Assembly: GCF_000764305.2 (NCBI RefSeq) | Contig: NW_025936167.1 | Location: 1-64,000 of the forward strand | DNA: 64,000 nucleotides | DNA from: Hyalella azteca | Taxonomy: Eukaryota > Arthropoda > Malacostraca > Amphipoda > Hyalellidae | Direction: 5' to 3' | Shown: piece after piece, positions 23,001 to 30,600 of the stretch | Position numbering within the stretch: the first letter of the stretch is position 1 | Layout of the letters: each line of letters opens with the position of its first letter | Notes under the pieces: generated by a model | Database searches by the model: none | The model's input: only the letters and a program-made list of their open reading frames with translations | What the model was told of the DNA's origin: nothing | Position numbers and translations under genes: made by a program

Positions 23001-24873
23001 CATCTTACGCATCTATATAGTTCATTCCAGGCATTAATTTATCAAGTATTAGTTCAATCAAGTCATTTTAGCGCCTTGAACACAATGATGGCCAACTGAG
23101 TCTAGGGACAGGTTTAACACAGCATTATGAACCTCCTCCATGGCGCGCTCCAGTACCAATCATCCTTCCTCCATTTAGATTTAAAATTTCGATGAGTATT
23201 TTTGTTAGCGTAATCTTCATATATCTTCTGTTAATAATAGAATAATAATCCTGCTATTGCGTTACTATATCCCCAGCTGTACACTATATCCCCAGCTGTA
23301 CACTATATCCCCAGCTGTACACTATATCCCCAGTTGTACACTATACGAACCCGCGCCTCTCTGCGCCAATCTTGGTACTCTGAACTGTAACCACTGGGCC
23401 ACCCTGCCCTTGGTCCATTTAAATTTAAAATTTTCATGAGTATTTTTCTTAGCGTAATCTATTTATATATCTTCTGTTAATAACAGAACTTATTTATTCC
23501 TTCAACTGCATGCGTGAAAATGTTTGTACCATACAGAAGGCGGGCCCAGTGCCTCTGCCGCCATAAGTTCGTGTGTCCACTCTTAGTATTATGGTCTTAT
23601 ATGGGTCAGGCCTTATGTTAATTGTGTAACTTGAACATTTTGCGAAACTTGTTTATTCATTTTCATTTTTTCTATCGGCAATACTATTGTGCTTTAACAT
23701 TGCCATTGTTGGTCTTTATTGACTTCGGTAATTTCATGACTCAACGATTTGCTCTAACTTGCGTTTTGCAACTTTTGCACCCAGAACTACGACAATTAAT
23801 AGTCTTCAATGAAAATTTAATAGCTTTACAATGTGTTCCTGTACTCTATAATATACCTGTATAATGTAACCCCAAGCAGTACACTATATCCCCAGCTGTA
23901 CACCATATCCCCAGCTGTAATCTATATCCCCAGCTGTACACTATATCCCCAGCTGTACACTATATCCCCAGCTGTACACTATATCCCCAGCTGTACACTA
24001 TATCCCCAGCTGTACACTATATCCCCAGCTGTACACTATATCCCCAGCTGTACACTATATCCCCAGTTGTACACTATATCCCCAGCTGCACACTGTATCC
24101 CCAGCTGTACACTATATCCCCAGCTGTACACTACATCTCCAGCTGTACACTATATCCCCAGCTGTACACTATATCCCAAACTGTACACTATACCCCCAGC
24201 TGTACACTATATCCCCAGCTGTACACTATACCCCCAGCTGTACACTATACCCCCAACTATACACTATATCCCCAGCTGTACACTATATCCCCAACTGTAC
24301 ACTATATCCCCAAAGCTGTACACTATATCCCCAGCTGTACACTATATCCCCAGCTGTACACTATATCCCCAGCTGTACACTATATCCCCAAATGTACACT
24401 ATATCCCCAGCTGTACACTATATCCCCTGCTATACTCTATATCCCCAGCTGTACACTATATCCCAAGCTGTACACTGTATCCCCAGCTGTACACTATACC
24501 TCCAGCTGTACACTATATCCCCAGCTGTACACTGTATCCCCAGCTGTACACTATACCCCCAGCTGTACACTATATCCCTAACTGCACGTTCACTGTTAGA
24601 AAAAACGGTGAAAAAACGGTTTCTTTTCACGTGCCGACCGGCCACTGAAACGCCGGTAATACCGTTAACGGTCATTTTTCTAACAGTGTTGTACCTCACA
24701 GGGATCGCTTCCGCACGATGATCAACGTGCTGGGCGACAGCATCGGTGCAGGGCTGGTCTACGAGCTCAGCAAGAAGGAGCTCGAGGAGATGGACGCCGC
24801 GGCGGCCGCTGGTGCGCGTCAAGGCGGTAGCGAGAACATCGCTCTCGACAACATTGAAACCTGCAAGATGTAA
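1222..24873 (+). CDS. Eaat: Excitatory amino acid transporter gene (EAAT/SLC1 family), discontinuous
   Basis: Sodium-coupled glutamate/aspartate transporter of the plasma membrane, which in arthropods clears transmitter in nerve and glia. Exons, in order, encode the first membrane segment, the loop with the [10 protein letters not shown] motif, the [14 protein letters not shown] helix, the [14 protein letters not shown] stretch, an extracellular loop with NDT and NWT glycosylation sites, the [10 protein letters not shown] helix, the hairpin-1/TM7 exon with TLPVTF and [10 protein letters not shown], hairpin 2 with [13 protein letters not shown], and TM8 with [12 protein letters not shown]. The arginine in FRT is the residue that selects acidic substrates in this family. 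Exon phases agree at every junction that can be tested. Missing: about 40 residues after PGE (TM2) and about 80 residues between LIW and SGTLPVTF (TM5-6), both next to N joins. The protein ends ETCKM, similar to the ETKM tail of vertebrate GLAST. Confidence 0.93.
1350..1845 (+). repeat. Minisatellite carrying the EAAT exon-2 splice acceptor
   Basis: Roughly twenty copies of a unit based on CTATTGCAGGTACTCTAAGG. Each contains a CAG|GTACTC string identical in form to the true acceptor of the next exon (ACAG|GTACTCACG at 1845/1846). The array therefore appears to have grown from the intron-exon junction. It begins at an N join. Confidence 0.85.
1846..1908 (+). CDS. Eaat: EAAT exon: loop after TM1 (truncated)
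   Basis: After the acceptor ACAG the frame reads [20 protein letters not shown], the conserved motif between TM1 and TM2. The sequence then switches abruptly, at GAGAT, into a repeat that belongs to the minus-strand Ly6-like exon. The rest of this exon, TM2, is absent, which points to a misjoin or rearrangement at about 1908. Confidence 0.85.
1910..2153 (-). repeat. Nested tandem repeats carrying the splice donor of the Ly6-like exon
   Basis: On the minus strand the exon end plus donor (CCCAAG|GTAACT) recurs in a 60-bp unit; gacacacacgaagg starts at 2065, 2125 and 2185. It then decays into about six 23-bp units of the type CTGGGACCTGACCCGAGGTA, each keeping a donor-like GAG|GTATGG. The 60-bp unit is exactly 20 codons and stays in frame. 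Confidence 0.85.
2154..2309 (-). CDS. Ly6/quiver-like cysteine-rich exon, copy 1
   Basis: The minus-strand exon begins after acceptor TTGCAG at 2310 and ends at donor AAG|GTAACT at 2154. It encodes [20 protein letters not shown], then [14 protein letters not shown]. The CxxC start, the CED triplet and the later DC...CVKS spacing resemble arthropod Ly6/uPAR proteins of the quiver (sleepless) family. Those are GPI-anchored modulators of channels and receptors. No signal-peptide exon or C-terminal exon was found nearby, so this is one exon of an incomplete gene antisense to the EAAT gene. An identical copy lies at 8684-8839. The family call rests on cysteine pattern only. Confidence 0.65.
2315..2720. 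repeat. Degenerate ATGTTGAC-type repeat
   Basis: A long run of loosely repeated ATGTTGA/ATGTTAA words, directly upstream (minus-strand sense) of the Ly6-like exon acceptor. Copied with it at about 8845-9230. Confidence 0.75.
3135..3185 (+). repeat. Short degenerate TTAGG tract
   Basis: Several GGTTAGGTTA words in a row, with variants. TTAGG is the ancestral arthropod telomere repeat; this is a short internal tract, not a chromosome end. The duplicate at about 12983 is more decayed. Confidence 0.6.
3460..3537. repeat. 29-bp tandem repeat (CACTGTGCCAGGCATCACAG)
   Basis: Three copies, interrupted by the adapter at 3538. The same family recurs at 15095-15240, and a related single segment lies at about 13280-13330. 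Confidence 0.85.
3538..3575. other. Nextera mate-pair junction adapter (artefact)
   Basis: A perfect 38-bp palindrome made of CTGTCTCTTATACACATCT and its reverse complement, the two 19-bp transposase mosaic ends joined as in mate-pair libraries. The sequence on its two sides is unrelated, so the join here is not biological. Confidence 0.97.
3576..3672. repeat. 16-bp tandem repeat (GTGTGAGTGGTACGAC)
   Basis: About six copies directly after the adapter. Confidence 0.9.
3673..4751 (+). other. EAAT intron or inter-contig sequence
   Basis: No coding signal, repeat or RNA gene recognised. It ends at an N at 4751, immediately before the next exon. Confidence 0.5.
4752..4898 (+). CDS. Eaat: EAAT exon: TM3 helix
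   Basis: The frame gives [20 protein letters not shown], then PGAGGEEG and [11 protein letters not shown], the TM3 region of the family. The 5' end is cut by an N at 4751. The donor is GTCAG|GTACTC; the last two bases AG join the next exon's G to make Arg (LVRNIF). Confidence 0.92.
4899..6079 (+). other. EAAT intron, AT-rich
   Basis: No exon, RNA gene or tandem array recognised. The short open frame near 5545 has no family resemblance. Confidence 0.5.
6080..6151. repeat. Two adjacent perfect hairpins sharing one loop
   Basis: 6080-6116 is a 16-bp stem with loop TGGTC, and 6127-6151 a 10-bp stem with the same loop. Both share the core GTTACTGGTCGTAAC. They sit in an EAAT intron. Confidence 0.9.
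6170..6275. repeat. 32-bp tandem repeat (TAGTGGCCGCCAGTAGAAAC)
   Basis: Four copies with minor changes. The GTGGCCGCCA core resembles the inverted-repeat core in the array at 49655-49830. Confidence 0.85.
6430..6472 (+). CDS. Eaat: EAAT exon: [14 protein letters not shown] microexon
   Basis: The acceptor TTGCAG precedes 43 bases encoding (R)[14 protein letters not shown], and the donor is AAT|GTAAGT. The family motif is RNxFPPNLxxACF. The start phase fits the preceding exon and the end is phase 0, which fits the exon at 16503. Confidence 0.88.
6538..6658. repeat. 17-bp tandem repeat (CACGAACAACACGGCAC)
   Basis: About seven copies in an intron. A pair of related words is present at about 18335 in the paralogous block. 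Confidence 0.9.
6700..7974 (+). repeat. Duplicated EAAT block, copy 1
   Basis: Closely matches 18385-19663 (few substitutions), including the whole exon up to the N at 7975. Its order relative to the exons at 14681-17777 is wrong for the protein, so this copy is likely an allelic or misplaced contig. Confidence 0.85.
7809..7974 (+). CDS. Eaat: EAAT exon: post-loop TM4 region, copy 1 (truncated)
   Basis: Encodes [20 protein letters not shown], then the [20 protein letters not shown] helix region. It stops at an N at 7975 within ATMI. The full copy is at 19498. Differences between copies are silent where seen, for example GACATC against GATATC. Confidence 0.85.
7976..8437. repeat. 46-47-bp tandem repeat (GTCTGGCGTCGTGGCAGATC)
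   Basis: About ten copies. The same family lies at 20125-20356, in both places near the splice donor side of the same EAAT exon. The array runs from an N to the junction with the Ly6-like block. Confidence 0.9.
8684..8839 (-). CDS. Ly6/quiver-like cysteine-rich exon, copy 2
   Basis: Same sequence as the exon at 2154-2309, at an offset of 6530 bp, with the same acceptor, donor and downstream donor-bearing repeats. See that entry for the family argument. It is not clear whether these are two genes, two alleles or one sequence used twice in assembly. Confidence 0.6.
9901..10621 (+). pseudogene. Tc1-like transposase, 5' part, broken
   Basis: Begins ATGGTGAAGACGAAAGAG and meets a TAG at codon 8. 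Further on, in shifting frames, are the paired helix-turn-helix region ([24 protein letters not shown]), a middle region ([13 protein letters not shown]) and the C-terminal NAELHP...[17 protein letters not shown] stretch of the DDE domain. The frame ends at [10 protein letters not shown] where the LINE inserted. A segment around the third catalytic region is missing before the PDLNPIEN motif. Confidence 0.88.
10623..12470 (-). mobile_element. CR1/jockey-type LINE, 5'-truncated, inserted in the Tc1 element
   Basis: Minus-strand reverse transcriptase with [30 protein letters not shown] and catalytic YADD, then a C-terminal region ending [14 protein letters not shown]. The domain is nearly intact but a TAA lies between EGQVN and ANQRLGL at about 11336, splitting the frame (12470-11336 and 11335-10673). 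The 3' end is a short (TTCTA)n tail at 10623-10640. The 5' end stops inside the frame, as typical for aborted target-primed insertion. The Tc1 text resumes at about 12471. Related 3' fragment at 58862-59342. Confidence 0.9.
12471..12620 (+). pseudogene. Tc1-like transposase, 3' part
   Basis: Reads [20 protein letters not shown], then LEEW, continuing the motif broken at 10621. A missing base after GAATGGGC and later stops end the frame. It is followed by the right inverted repeat. Confidence 0.85.
12865..13330. repeat. Duplicated block, copy 2, remainder
   Basis: Resumes the match to 3010-3480 after the Tc1 element, with several per cent divergence. No coding signal. Confidence 0.8.
13436..13626. 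repeat. 25-bp tandem repeat (GTCAGTCACTATCATTACCA)
   Basis: About eight copies ending at an N at 13627. The same array with about six copies follows the same flank at 15345-15490, so the two are paralogous or allelic. Confidence 0.92.
13891..13928. other. Nextera mate-pair junction adapter (artefact)
   Basis: Same 38-bp palindrome as at 3538. Directly after it begins the duplicated segment that carries the IIEEW exon. Confidence 0.97.
13930..14890 (+). repeat. Duplicated EAAT intron block with cassette exon, copy 1
   Basis: Matches 16782-17960 with roughly ten per cent difference and indels by eye. The 48-bp exon within it is identical between copies. Confidence 0.85.
14681..14728 (+). CDS. 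Eaat: EAAT extracellular-loop exon ([15 protein letters not shown]), copy 1
   Basis: CGCAG|AGATC and ATGG|GTGAGT bound 48 bases that begin with two bases of a codon and end with one. It is therefore phase-symmetric and can be skipped or included without shifting the frame. NWT is an N-glycosylation site. This copy lies upstream of the exon it should follow (16503), so copy 2 at 17730 is in the right order. Confidence 0.7.
15095..15490. repeat. Two tandem arrays: 29-bp then 25-bp units
   Basis: Five copies of the CACTGTGCCAGGCATCACAG unit, a unique spacer, then about six copies of the 25-bp GTCAGTCACTATCATTACCA unit. It is the third occurrence of this combination in the window. Confidence 0.9.
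15491..16502 (+). other. EAAT intron, AT-rich
   Basis: No coding signal. An imperfect direct repeat of about 110 bp (TTTTTGAA(G/C)GCTGGTA) occurs at about 16220 and 16330. Confidence 0.5.
16503..16551 (+). CDS. Eaat: EAAT extracellular-loop exon ([16 protein letters not shown])
   Basis: The acceptor TGTGCAG precedes 49 bases in phase 0; the donor is ACGA|GTAAGT. It follows in phase from the exon at 6430 (CFQN|YYTV) and leaves one base for the next. NDT is a glycosylation site. It may join the cassette exon at 17730 (giving Lys) or go directly to 19498 (giving Ile). Confidence 0.75.
16985..17075. repeat. TGTC/CGTC microsatellite
   Basis: CTGT repeated about eight times, then CCGT-type units. 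Confidence 0.95.
17730..17777 (+). CDS. Eaat: EAAT cassette exon ([15 protein letters not shown]), copy 2
   Basis: Same 48 bases as at 14681, now in the correct order between the exons at 16503 and 19498. Phase 1 on both sides. It adds 16 residues with an NWT site to the large extracellular loop. Whether it is constitutive or alternative cannot be told from DNA. Confidence 0.78.
18238..18312 (-). repeat. tRNA-derived SINE fragment
   Basis: On the minus strand, GGCTACAGTGCAG resembles a pol III A box, and GCGGGTTCAATAACCCC a B box, at tRNA-like distance. Related to the element at 23345. Confidence 0.55.
19498..19684 (+). CDS. Eaat: EAAT exon: post-loop TM4 region, copy 2 (complete)
   Basis: The acceptor CTGCAG is followed by (I/V)[38 protein letters not shown], then [20 protein letters not shown] and WLIW. 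The donor is most likely ATCTG|GTGGGT at 19684; GTGG|GTGACA four bases on is the alternative. The family continues with YSPVGI (TM5), which is not present downstream. Confidence 0.92.
19760..20120 (+). repeat. Degenerate ~80-bp repeat (TTCTTGGCTGATCTTGT)
   Basis: Six loose copies of TATTCTTGGCTGATCTTG, starting with text homologous to 19720-19750. Just downstream of the exon donor. Confidence 0.6.
20125..20356. repeat. 46-47-bp tandem repeat, second locus
   Basis: About five copies of the same unit as at 7976-8437, ending at an N at 20357. Confidence 0.9.
20358..20505. repeat. 18-bp tandem repeat (CTTCAATACCTGACCGTA)
   Basis: About eight copies directly after the N at 20357. The missing TM5-6 exon(s) should lie in this stretch, so the gap probably hides them. 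Confidence 0.92.
20530..21000 (+). repeat. Three decayed upstream copies of the EAAT exon-6 acceptor and exon start
   Basis: Acceptor-like CAG/CTCAG followed by text like CTCTGACACGCTGCCCGTGA occurs at 20557, 20696 and 20842, before the real junction at 21000/21001. Spacings are about 139, 146 and 158 bp. The intronic flank (TATATGTTAGTATA, GCATGACTGTACA) is repeated too. Confidence 0.88.
21001..21195 (+). CDS. Eaat: EAAT exon: hairpin 1 and TM7
   Basis: Reads (S)[18 protein letters not shown], then [46 protein letters not shown]. It contains the hairpin-1 serine-rich signature and the NMDGT sodium/substrate site. Donor ATCAG|GTGAGG; AG plus C of the next exon makes Ser. It is a very close match to the family core. 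Confidence 0.97.
21196..21790 (+). repeat. Donor-bearing minisatellite (GTGAGGACATGTTGGGGTTA)
   Basis: The array begins at the splice donor itself. Around twenty units, 20-29 bp long, start with GTGAGG, GCGAGG or GTGACG, so most keep a donor-like string. A second stretch of the same array lies at 22066-22240. Confidence 0.92.
21825..22500 (+). repeat. ~235-bp direct duplication within the EAAT intron
   Basis: 21825-22060 and 22275-22505 match (CACGCCCATTTGTAGATTTC and the following TTTCAACACTCAACT), separated by more of the donor-bearing array. Confidence 0.85.
22550..22709 (+). repeat. Acceptor-region duplication before EAAT exon 7
   Basis: A segment of about 80 bp ending TGTATGTGGTAG at 22629 is repeated, ending TGTATGTGGCAG at 22709, where the true exon starts. 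The upstream copy keeps a TAG in place of the CAG acceptor. Confidence 0.85.
22710..22844 (+). CDS. Eaat: EAAT exon: hairpin 2 and start of TM8
   Basis: Reads (S)[19 protein letters not shown], then [26 protein letters not shown]. The [13 protein letters not shown] stretch is the hairpin-2 gate of the family. Donor GCT|GTGAGT; CT plus G of the next exon gives Leu. Confidence 0.97.
22845..23865 (+). other. EAAT intron
   Basis: No coding signal. It contains four copies of the 19-bp CCCCAGCTGTACACTATAT unit at 23270-23343 and a SINE fragment at 23345. Confidence 0.55.
23345..23405 (-). repeat. tRNA-derived SINE fragment
   Basis: On the minus strand GGGTGGCCCAGTGGTTACAG carries a canonical A box (TGGCCCAGTGG) and GCGGGTTCGTA a truncated B box. 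The 3' side runs into the CCCCAGCTGTACACTATAT repeat. Confidence 0.65.
23866..24586. repeat. 19-bp minisatellite (CCCCAGCTGTACACTATAT)
   Basis: About 38 copies. All forward frames stay open because 19 is not a multiple of three and the unit lacks stops, which produces a false 271-residue frame. Confidence 0.95.
24591..24688. mobile_element. 98-bp MITE-like element with 14-bp inverted ends
   Basis: Starts CACTGTTAGAAAAA and ends with its exact reverse complement. Inner sequence is partly self-complementary around AACGGT. It sits just before the last EAAT exon. No clear target duplication seen. Confidence 0.75.
24702..24873 (+). CDS. Eaat: EAAT last exon: TM8 and C-terminus
   Basis: The acceptor CTCACAG precedes (L)[19 protein letters not shown], then [20 protein letters not shown], ending DNIETCKM and TAA at 24871-24873. 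It carries the substrate-binding Arg, Asn and Asp residues of TM8. The short charged tail with a run of alanines is cytoplasmic. Confidence 0.97.
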
Positions 24874-25040
24874 CAACATCCGCCCTCTGTTGTCCGAACA
24901 TTCTAGGAGTCTAAACTTAAACCTTTTGTTATCAGCGTTGAAGTGAGCAAGATGTAGAGACATCCGCCCTCTGTTGTCATCGAAATGTGTAAAATGTAGA
25001 AACATTCATCCTCTGTTATCCAAACATTCTGAGAGTTTAA
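24861..25040 (+). repeat. Three decayed copies of the gene's 3' end
   Basis: GCAAGATGTA(A/G) followed by ACATCCGCCCTCTGTTGTC occurs at 24863, 24948 and, more weakly, 24987. The last codons and stop of the transporter are thus part of a tandem duplication of about 85 then 40 bp. Confidence 0.75.
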
Positions 25041-26370
25041 ACTTTAACCATCTCTTGTCCAAATTTACATATGTGAAAACGCCGCCCTTTCGCCAAATCT
25101 GGTCGTTTATGTATGAGAATATATTAGCTTCACGATTTGATCGTTTAAAACAATGTAGAGGTCGCTTGCTTGTTATTCAATACTGGTTTTTTTACATTTA
25201 ATGTAAATAATATCCTTCTTTAATCGCACCATCTAACGACCATGCATAGATGATCTTCTGTATCTGTTTGGTGACTCGTACACAGATTTTCTGCAGCATC
25301 GCACTGTATCTACAAAAATTTCTTAGAATCTTCTTTTTCTATTCTCATAGGGAAAAATATTTGTAATTTCAACTAATTCACATATAAAGTTCTTCCATTG
25401 ATGTAATAAGCAAATTGAGATGCTGCGAGGGCGCCGTTCTCATACACGGCCCGAGGAGTCGATGGGTTCCACATGATGCCAGAAAATGAAAATAATTTTT
25501 AAATTAAATCTAGGCTGCAGTCATCTAAATTGGAATACTGGAATTCTATCATGATCATTTAACCCAGAGCAAAGTGGTTAGAATTAATCAAAATGTAAGT
25601 TTTTAACATAAATGAATATTTGAATATTTTCATGCAGGCGTTTGACTAAACTGGTCTGTACTGCTCCGTTTGTTGTACTAAGTTAGATAATTATAAAATA
25701 ATCAATATTTGTCGGTGTGGCCTTAAATTGATAAACGCGGAGAATTTCGATTGATATGTTCTTAGTTCGAAACTTTTGTTCGGACTTACTTCGACGAACA
25801 CAAAGGCTGACCAGTCAATTGAAACATCAAATATTTATTTCTCCATCACAACGAATCAGTTCTCCATCGGAGCTTGATTGTTCACAGTTCTCACCTGTTC
25901 TGGTTAATATTTTCCGTTGCCAAAAATTTCATAACTTGTTATGTTATGTGCAAATATAATTTATCCGACCGTACCTCTCGCTTGGTATATTAAATATACT
26001 GGCTCATATGAAAGAGAACATGATGCACAATTCTAGCAGTTTCTGTATTTTGTAATTATTTTTAAATTTTATCAGCGTTGAGACTACGCCGTTGCACTGC
26101 CATTTTCTTCCAACTAAAAATTAGTCTTATCAATTCTTCAGTTTCTTATTAGCAATTCTGCATGACAATTAAATGTGTAATAATTTGAACTTTCTCCAGT
26201 ATTATCTATTGTGACGGAAGTACATGACTTTTCTATTACTTTTATAAACTAAATTAATTAATGTCGGTTTTTAAAACATACTTCTAAGTTAATGCTCGGC
26301 TCTAAGCATCTAATAATCTTTATTTGGCTTAGATTGGGCTCCTTATTTTGCGTACGTTTGTATTTCTTAT

Positions 26371-26556
26371 CATACATAACACGGCTCATACATAACACGG
26401 CTCATACATAACACGGCTCATACATAACACGGCTCATACATAACACGGCTCATACATAACACGGCTCATACATAACACAGCTCATACATAACACGGCTCA
26501 TACATAGCACGGCTCATACATAACACGGCTCATACATAACATGGCTCATACATAAC
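26371..26556. repeat. 16-bp tandem repeat (CATACATAACACGGCT)
   Basis: About twelve near-perfect copies. Confidence 0.95.
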
Positions 26557-26985
26557 ACAAAGTTTGATCACGGCTGCTTCAGACTAATGTGGTTTGATCG
26601 CTCATTTCAATGGTCATGCAATAGCAACACTTTTGTCACTGTTAATTCTAAATTATATTGAAATCCATCTGATTATTGAGACTCAATATGGCTTCGTCAG
26701 ATCGGAAAGAAAAACCTTGGATATCCTCCGAACCATCGACATACAATGTCCTGTTAATGGCGCTCGATATATTATAAGTTAGTACGTTACCTAAATAATT
26801 GAGATCAATTAATACTGTAAGACCACACTGTAATTAGGTATATATGAGCTGGCGGCTTTAGAGTTAACATCAGTTCTTCTTGTATTGACTTTTGTCTTTG
26901 TTATACTATTGGCTATATTAGGGCGACCCTGCAAGCGATAGTGAAATGAGGCATTTTATTGAGTAAAAATGTGTAGTTAGAGCCA

Positions 26986-27208
26986 AGAACTTGCCAATAT
27001 TGTGCTGATACATTGTGCCATGAAGACTCAAGAACAGGCCATATTGTTCTGACACATTGGGCCGGTAGGACCCAAGAACAGGCCAATATTGTTCTGACAC
27101 ATAGGCCCGGTAGCGATAGGACCCAAGAACAGGCCAATATTGTGCTGACACATAGGCCCGGTAGGACGCAAGAACAGGCCAATATTGTGCTGACACATTG
27201 TACCTAAC
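26986..27208. repeat. ~45-bp tandem repeat (CAAGAACAGGCCAATATTGT)
   Basis: Five copies with variable GGCCCGGTAG spacers. Confidence 0.9.
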
Positions 27209-27559
27209 TTGGCAGCAGATGCCGGTCCTAAAATTCTCTTATAAACTTCATCGTTCTTCAGAGGGAGCTATAACCTGGGATATTGTCACCGGGCCTAATG
27301 AATTCTATTCTATTATTTCCATAGTTATTTTATTACTATCTAACGCACAAATGTTCAACTTAATTTGTTTGTCAATGAATACCTTATCATGTGTCTTCTC
27401 TATTTGCAAGGTTATCATACAATACCATCCATTTAAGAGTAAGCTTAAATCATCATCGCGTTAGTTCTGAACTGTTAGAGTTGATGGCATTGATATGACA
27501 TATATAAGTATCCATAGTTGTTAAGTAGCCCGCTGCGTGTGTAGTTCGTTGTAGCTCAA

Positions 27560-27656
27560 CCGGACTGGTCTGACTCCAGGGCTGGTCTGACTCCAGGACT
27601 GGTCTGACTCCAGGAATGGTCTGACTCCATGACTGGTCTGACTCCCAGACTGGTGT
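27560..27656. repeat. 17-bp tandem repeat (ACTGGTCTGACTCCAGG)
   Basis: Six copies with small changes. Confidence 0.9.
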
Positions 27657-30600
27657 GACGCGACCAGAGTTAACAGGCCTTCTGATTTGCTCGTTCTGGT
27701 TCATAATCCTTAAGCTATCCAGAAAGGCCAGTTTTCTTAAATAAGTTCTATTCTATTTATTTTGCCTGACCTTTAACGGCCAAGCAAATAAACCATATGA
27801 TCAAACACACAGGCCGCCATATGCCTAAAAACTACGTCCCATTAAATCAAAAGTAGAAGCCCCTAAGGCTCAATGTCGTTTTGCAAGCTATATTTTAATG
27901 ATTAATCATCGTAAGCTAGTTGTATTGATGCATCTTGTGTGCGTTTACAATGTAAATAGGAGCCTCTGTTGTTGTCTGCAGCGTTTCCTGTTTAGTTTAC
28001 CTGCATCGACGATGGTATCTGTTGTTGTACGACTCCTTCTGTTATGTTTCGGCCAACGTTTGACTTATTTAAGTGTTTTTTCTATTGGTGTTAATAACTA
28101 ACTTGATTTATTGCAAGTTCACATCTCTAAATTATTATGAGAAACATTAAACAAAGTTTACAGCGCCTAGTTCCGTTATTTCTATATGCACCACAACATC
28201 CAATTGTGTTTTTCTGCATCCTGACATTTTTGGAAAATTATTAAAGCTATTCTCTCTGCTATCGTCTCAATGCTTCTTTCGACTGAATACAGAGTACCGA
28301 ACGAATTATTCAGTTAATAACAATAAGGTTAACAATATTTCTAAATAATTAATAATTGATGGTTTCTCTGTTACATCAAAATGTATGTATTCAATAACAT
28401 AACCCGCCTAGAGACAGTTTTCTAAGCGCAAATGAGTAAAATATCCCTGTAATAACTCATAGGTAAATCATCAAGTAGGTAGAATAAGATTAGCTGTTTC
28501 CATGTTCTCAAGAACAATGTTTGTCATTTGTTATGTTACGGCAATAAAGTACTGATGTCTCCAATTTTGTTCATTTAAAGTTGTTGGTTAAACTGGATGT
28601 TATGACCCTGAGTTATAGTTTATAAAAATCCAAAAGGTCGATCCTAAGTCTGATGTGGTCTTTTATTTATCCCTAATCTCAGAATTTATAGCCAGTTCGA
28701 GCTATTTGATTGCAAACAATTCGTTGTGATGAAGACCGGAGATTGAACAGAATTGTGGAGGTTGAAGAAGAATAAGCGCGATAATTCAAATGAATATTGA
28801 TTGTGCTTAGTTTATCATAATCGACATTCGTTGTTCCTTACTGCGCTTAGAACTTCAAAAGGTGTAAAGTGTGTTAGAAAATAATAAGTACAAAATTTAC
28901 AACGAAACAATGAAGTTTGAATTGAATTGCAAACCGGGAGTTCAATGTTTATGTCAAGCTACAAGAAAGTTTGGAAAAATGGCGCTTCACTAGATACGTA
29001 CATTATTACATTTGATATGATAAGATTGGATAACGGCATTATTGAACTGCAAAAATTATCAATTCCGTGCAGTGGTGACGAAAGCTATTACTTTGTCTTC
29101 CATTTGTGCAGCAGTCACATATAAAAAAATAATCTTCAATTTATTAATTCATTTGCGAATTAATTTTTTATTTGTGCAGCTGGTACGTATTAAAACTACA
29201 AGATCAGATCTGGTTTTTATTATCCATTTCGTATAATCTACGTAGTGATAAATCACTTCTGATTTCTTTCAACGCGGAATCAACTGATAAACGGAAATTA
29301 CTATACCGCGGCATTCAGTGAATCTTTTATTCGCCACGTGGTTTACTCGAACCCAATCATGCTATTCGTATCGTATTAGCCATAGGGTTAGGGCAGTCCA
29401 GTTACTCCAGTTATGACTTATGAGACTTCGGTTGGTAAAGCTGCTCGTTGCTGTGTTACGTGATCTTCTATTTTTTAACGAATACAACGTGACTATTGTT
29501 TGTATTTGATAGCGATAGCATCCATAATTACTTAATTAGAAAACTGCTCAGCAGTCTCATTTTTTTTGTTAGATTTCCAACATCACCCAAAGCCAAATGT
29601 GTTGAAGTTCTGCAGGACTGAAATCTCGTGGCTTCGGCTCCTGCCGCGCCGCCTGCACACGTTTTGCTTGTAAATTTGTAATTCTGTAGCATTGCATGAT
29701 CTTAAAATGGTAGTTAGGACTTAGGTCTACTATCAATCTTCTTGTTAACCTCTTCATATGAATGATATGATCATAGCCGTTTTGTCAGACAGAATTTATT
29801 TAGCCATCAGGCGTCAAAGTATCAAATAATTAATAATGATTAAACTTAGTAAACTAGGTACAACAAACTCAGCCCCATAACAAAAAGTGAAAGTAAAACT
29901 GATGATAATGTAATGAATTATGAAAATAATTTTTTTATTTATCTCAAAGTTTGTGTGTTCAAATTTCCTAGTCTTATACATACATTACCCATATTTATGT
30001 AAACCAATAACTTTATAAAACATGGTTGTAAATTTCCTCGGTAGCTAGTTGATGGACTAGGGAGATGGACTCTATGCTAAAATCTAGTTTCTTTAAATTG
30101 ACATTTTTTTAAAATTTGGATGACATAGGAATCTTGTAGCTAGATTGCACACTTTTGTCATAAATTAGATAGGAAATGATTAATCTACTGGCAAATGGCA
30201 ATTCTGCAGCTACCATCAAACGCAAACAGGGCAATAAGGGATGGGCAGGGTACCTAAATCAGGACAGTCGTCCAACATTTCGTAGAAATGTTGTAGCAGC
30301 TAAACTAATCAAAGCATTGCAAAACCAAAAATAGTTGCATAAAGTTTAATATTTTTCCTATCTATGTAGTATAAAGCTAAAGCAAGTTAGGAATTCATAC
30401 ATTTACTACCTCTAAAAAATCCCTGAAAAAAGGGTGAAAAGTAAGATTTTGGAAACGTATCTCTGCAGGGCTGGAAAAGTCCTATTTTTTATGAAATACC
30501 GCAGCTCTAATATCATATAATTTTAGTAAGTATGAAATCTGGCGGTTTGAATGTCATTAACTTTTGTTTGATAGAAAAATCACAGTTTGCCCGTCTCAAA

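Noticed and set aside
23833..24648. 271-residue frame of [12 protein letters not shown] type
   Set aside because: Product of the 19-bp minisatellite; no splice or start context.
24430..25005. 191-residue minus-strand frame
   Set aside because: Antisense of the last EAAT exon, which is certain on the + strand.
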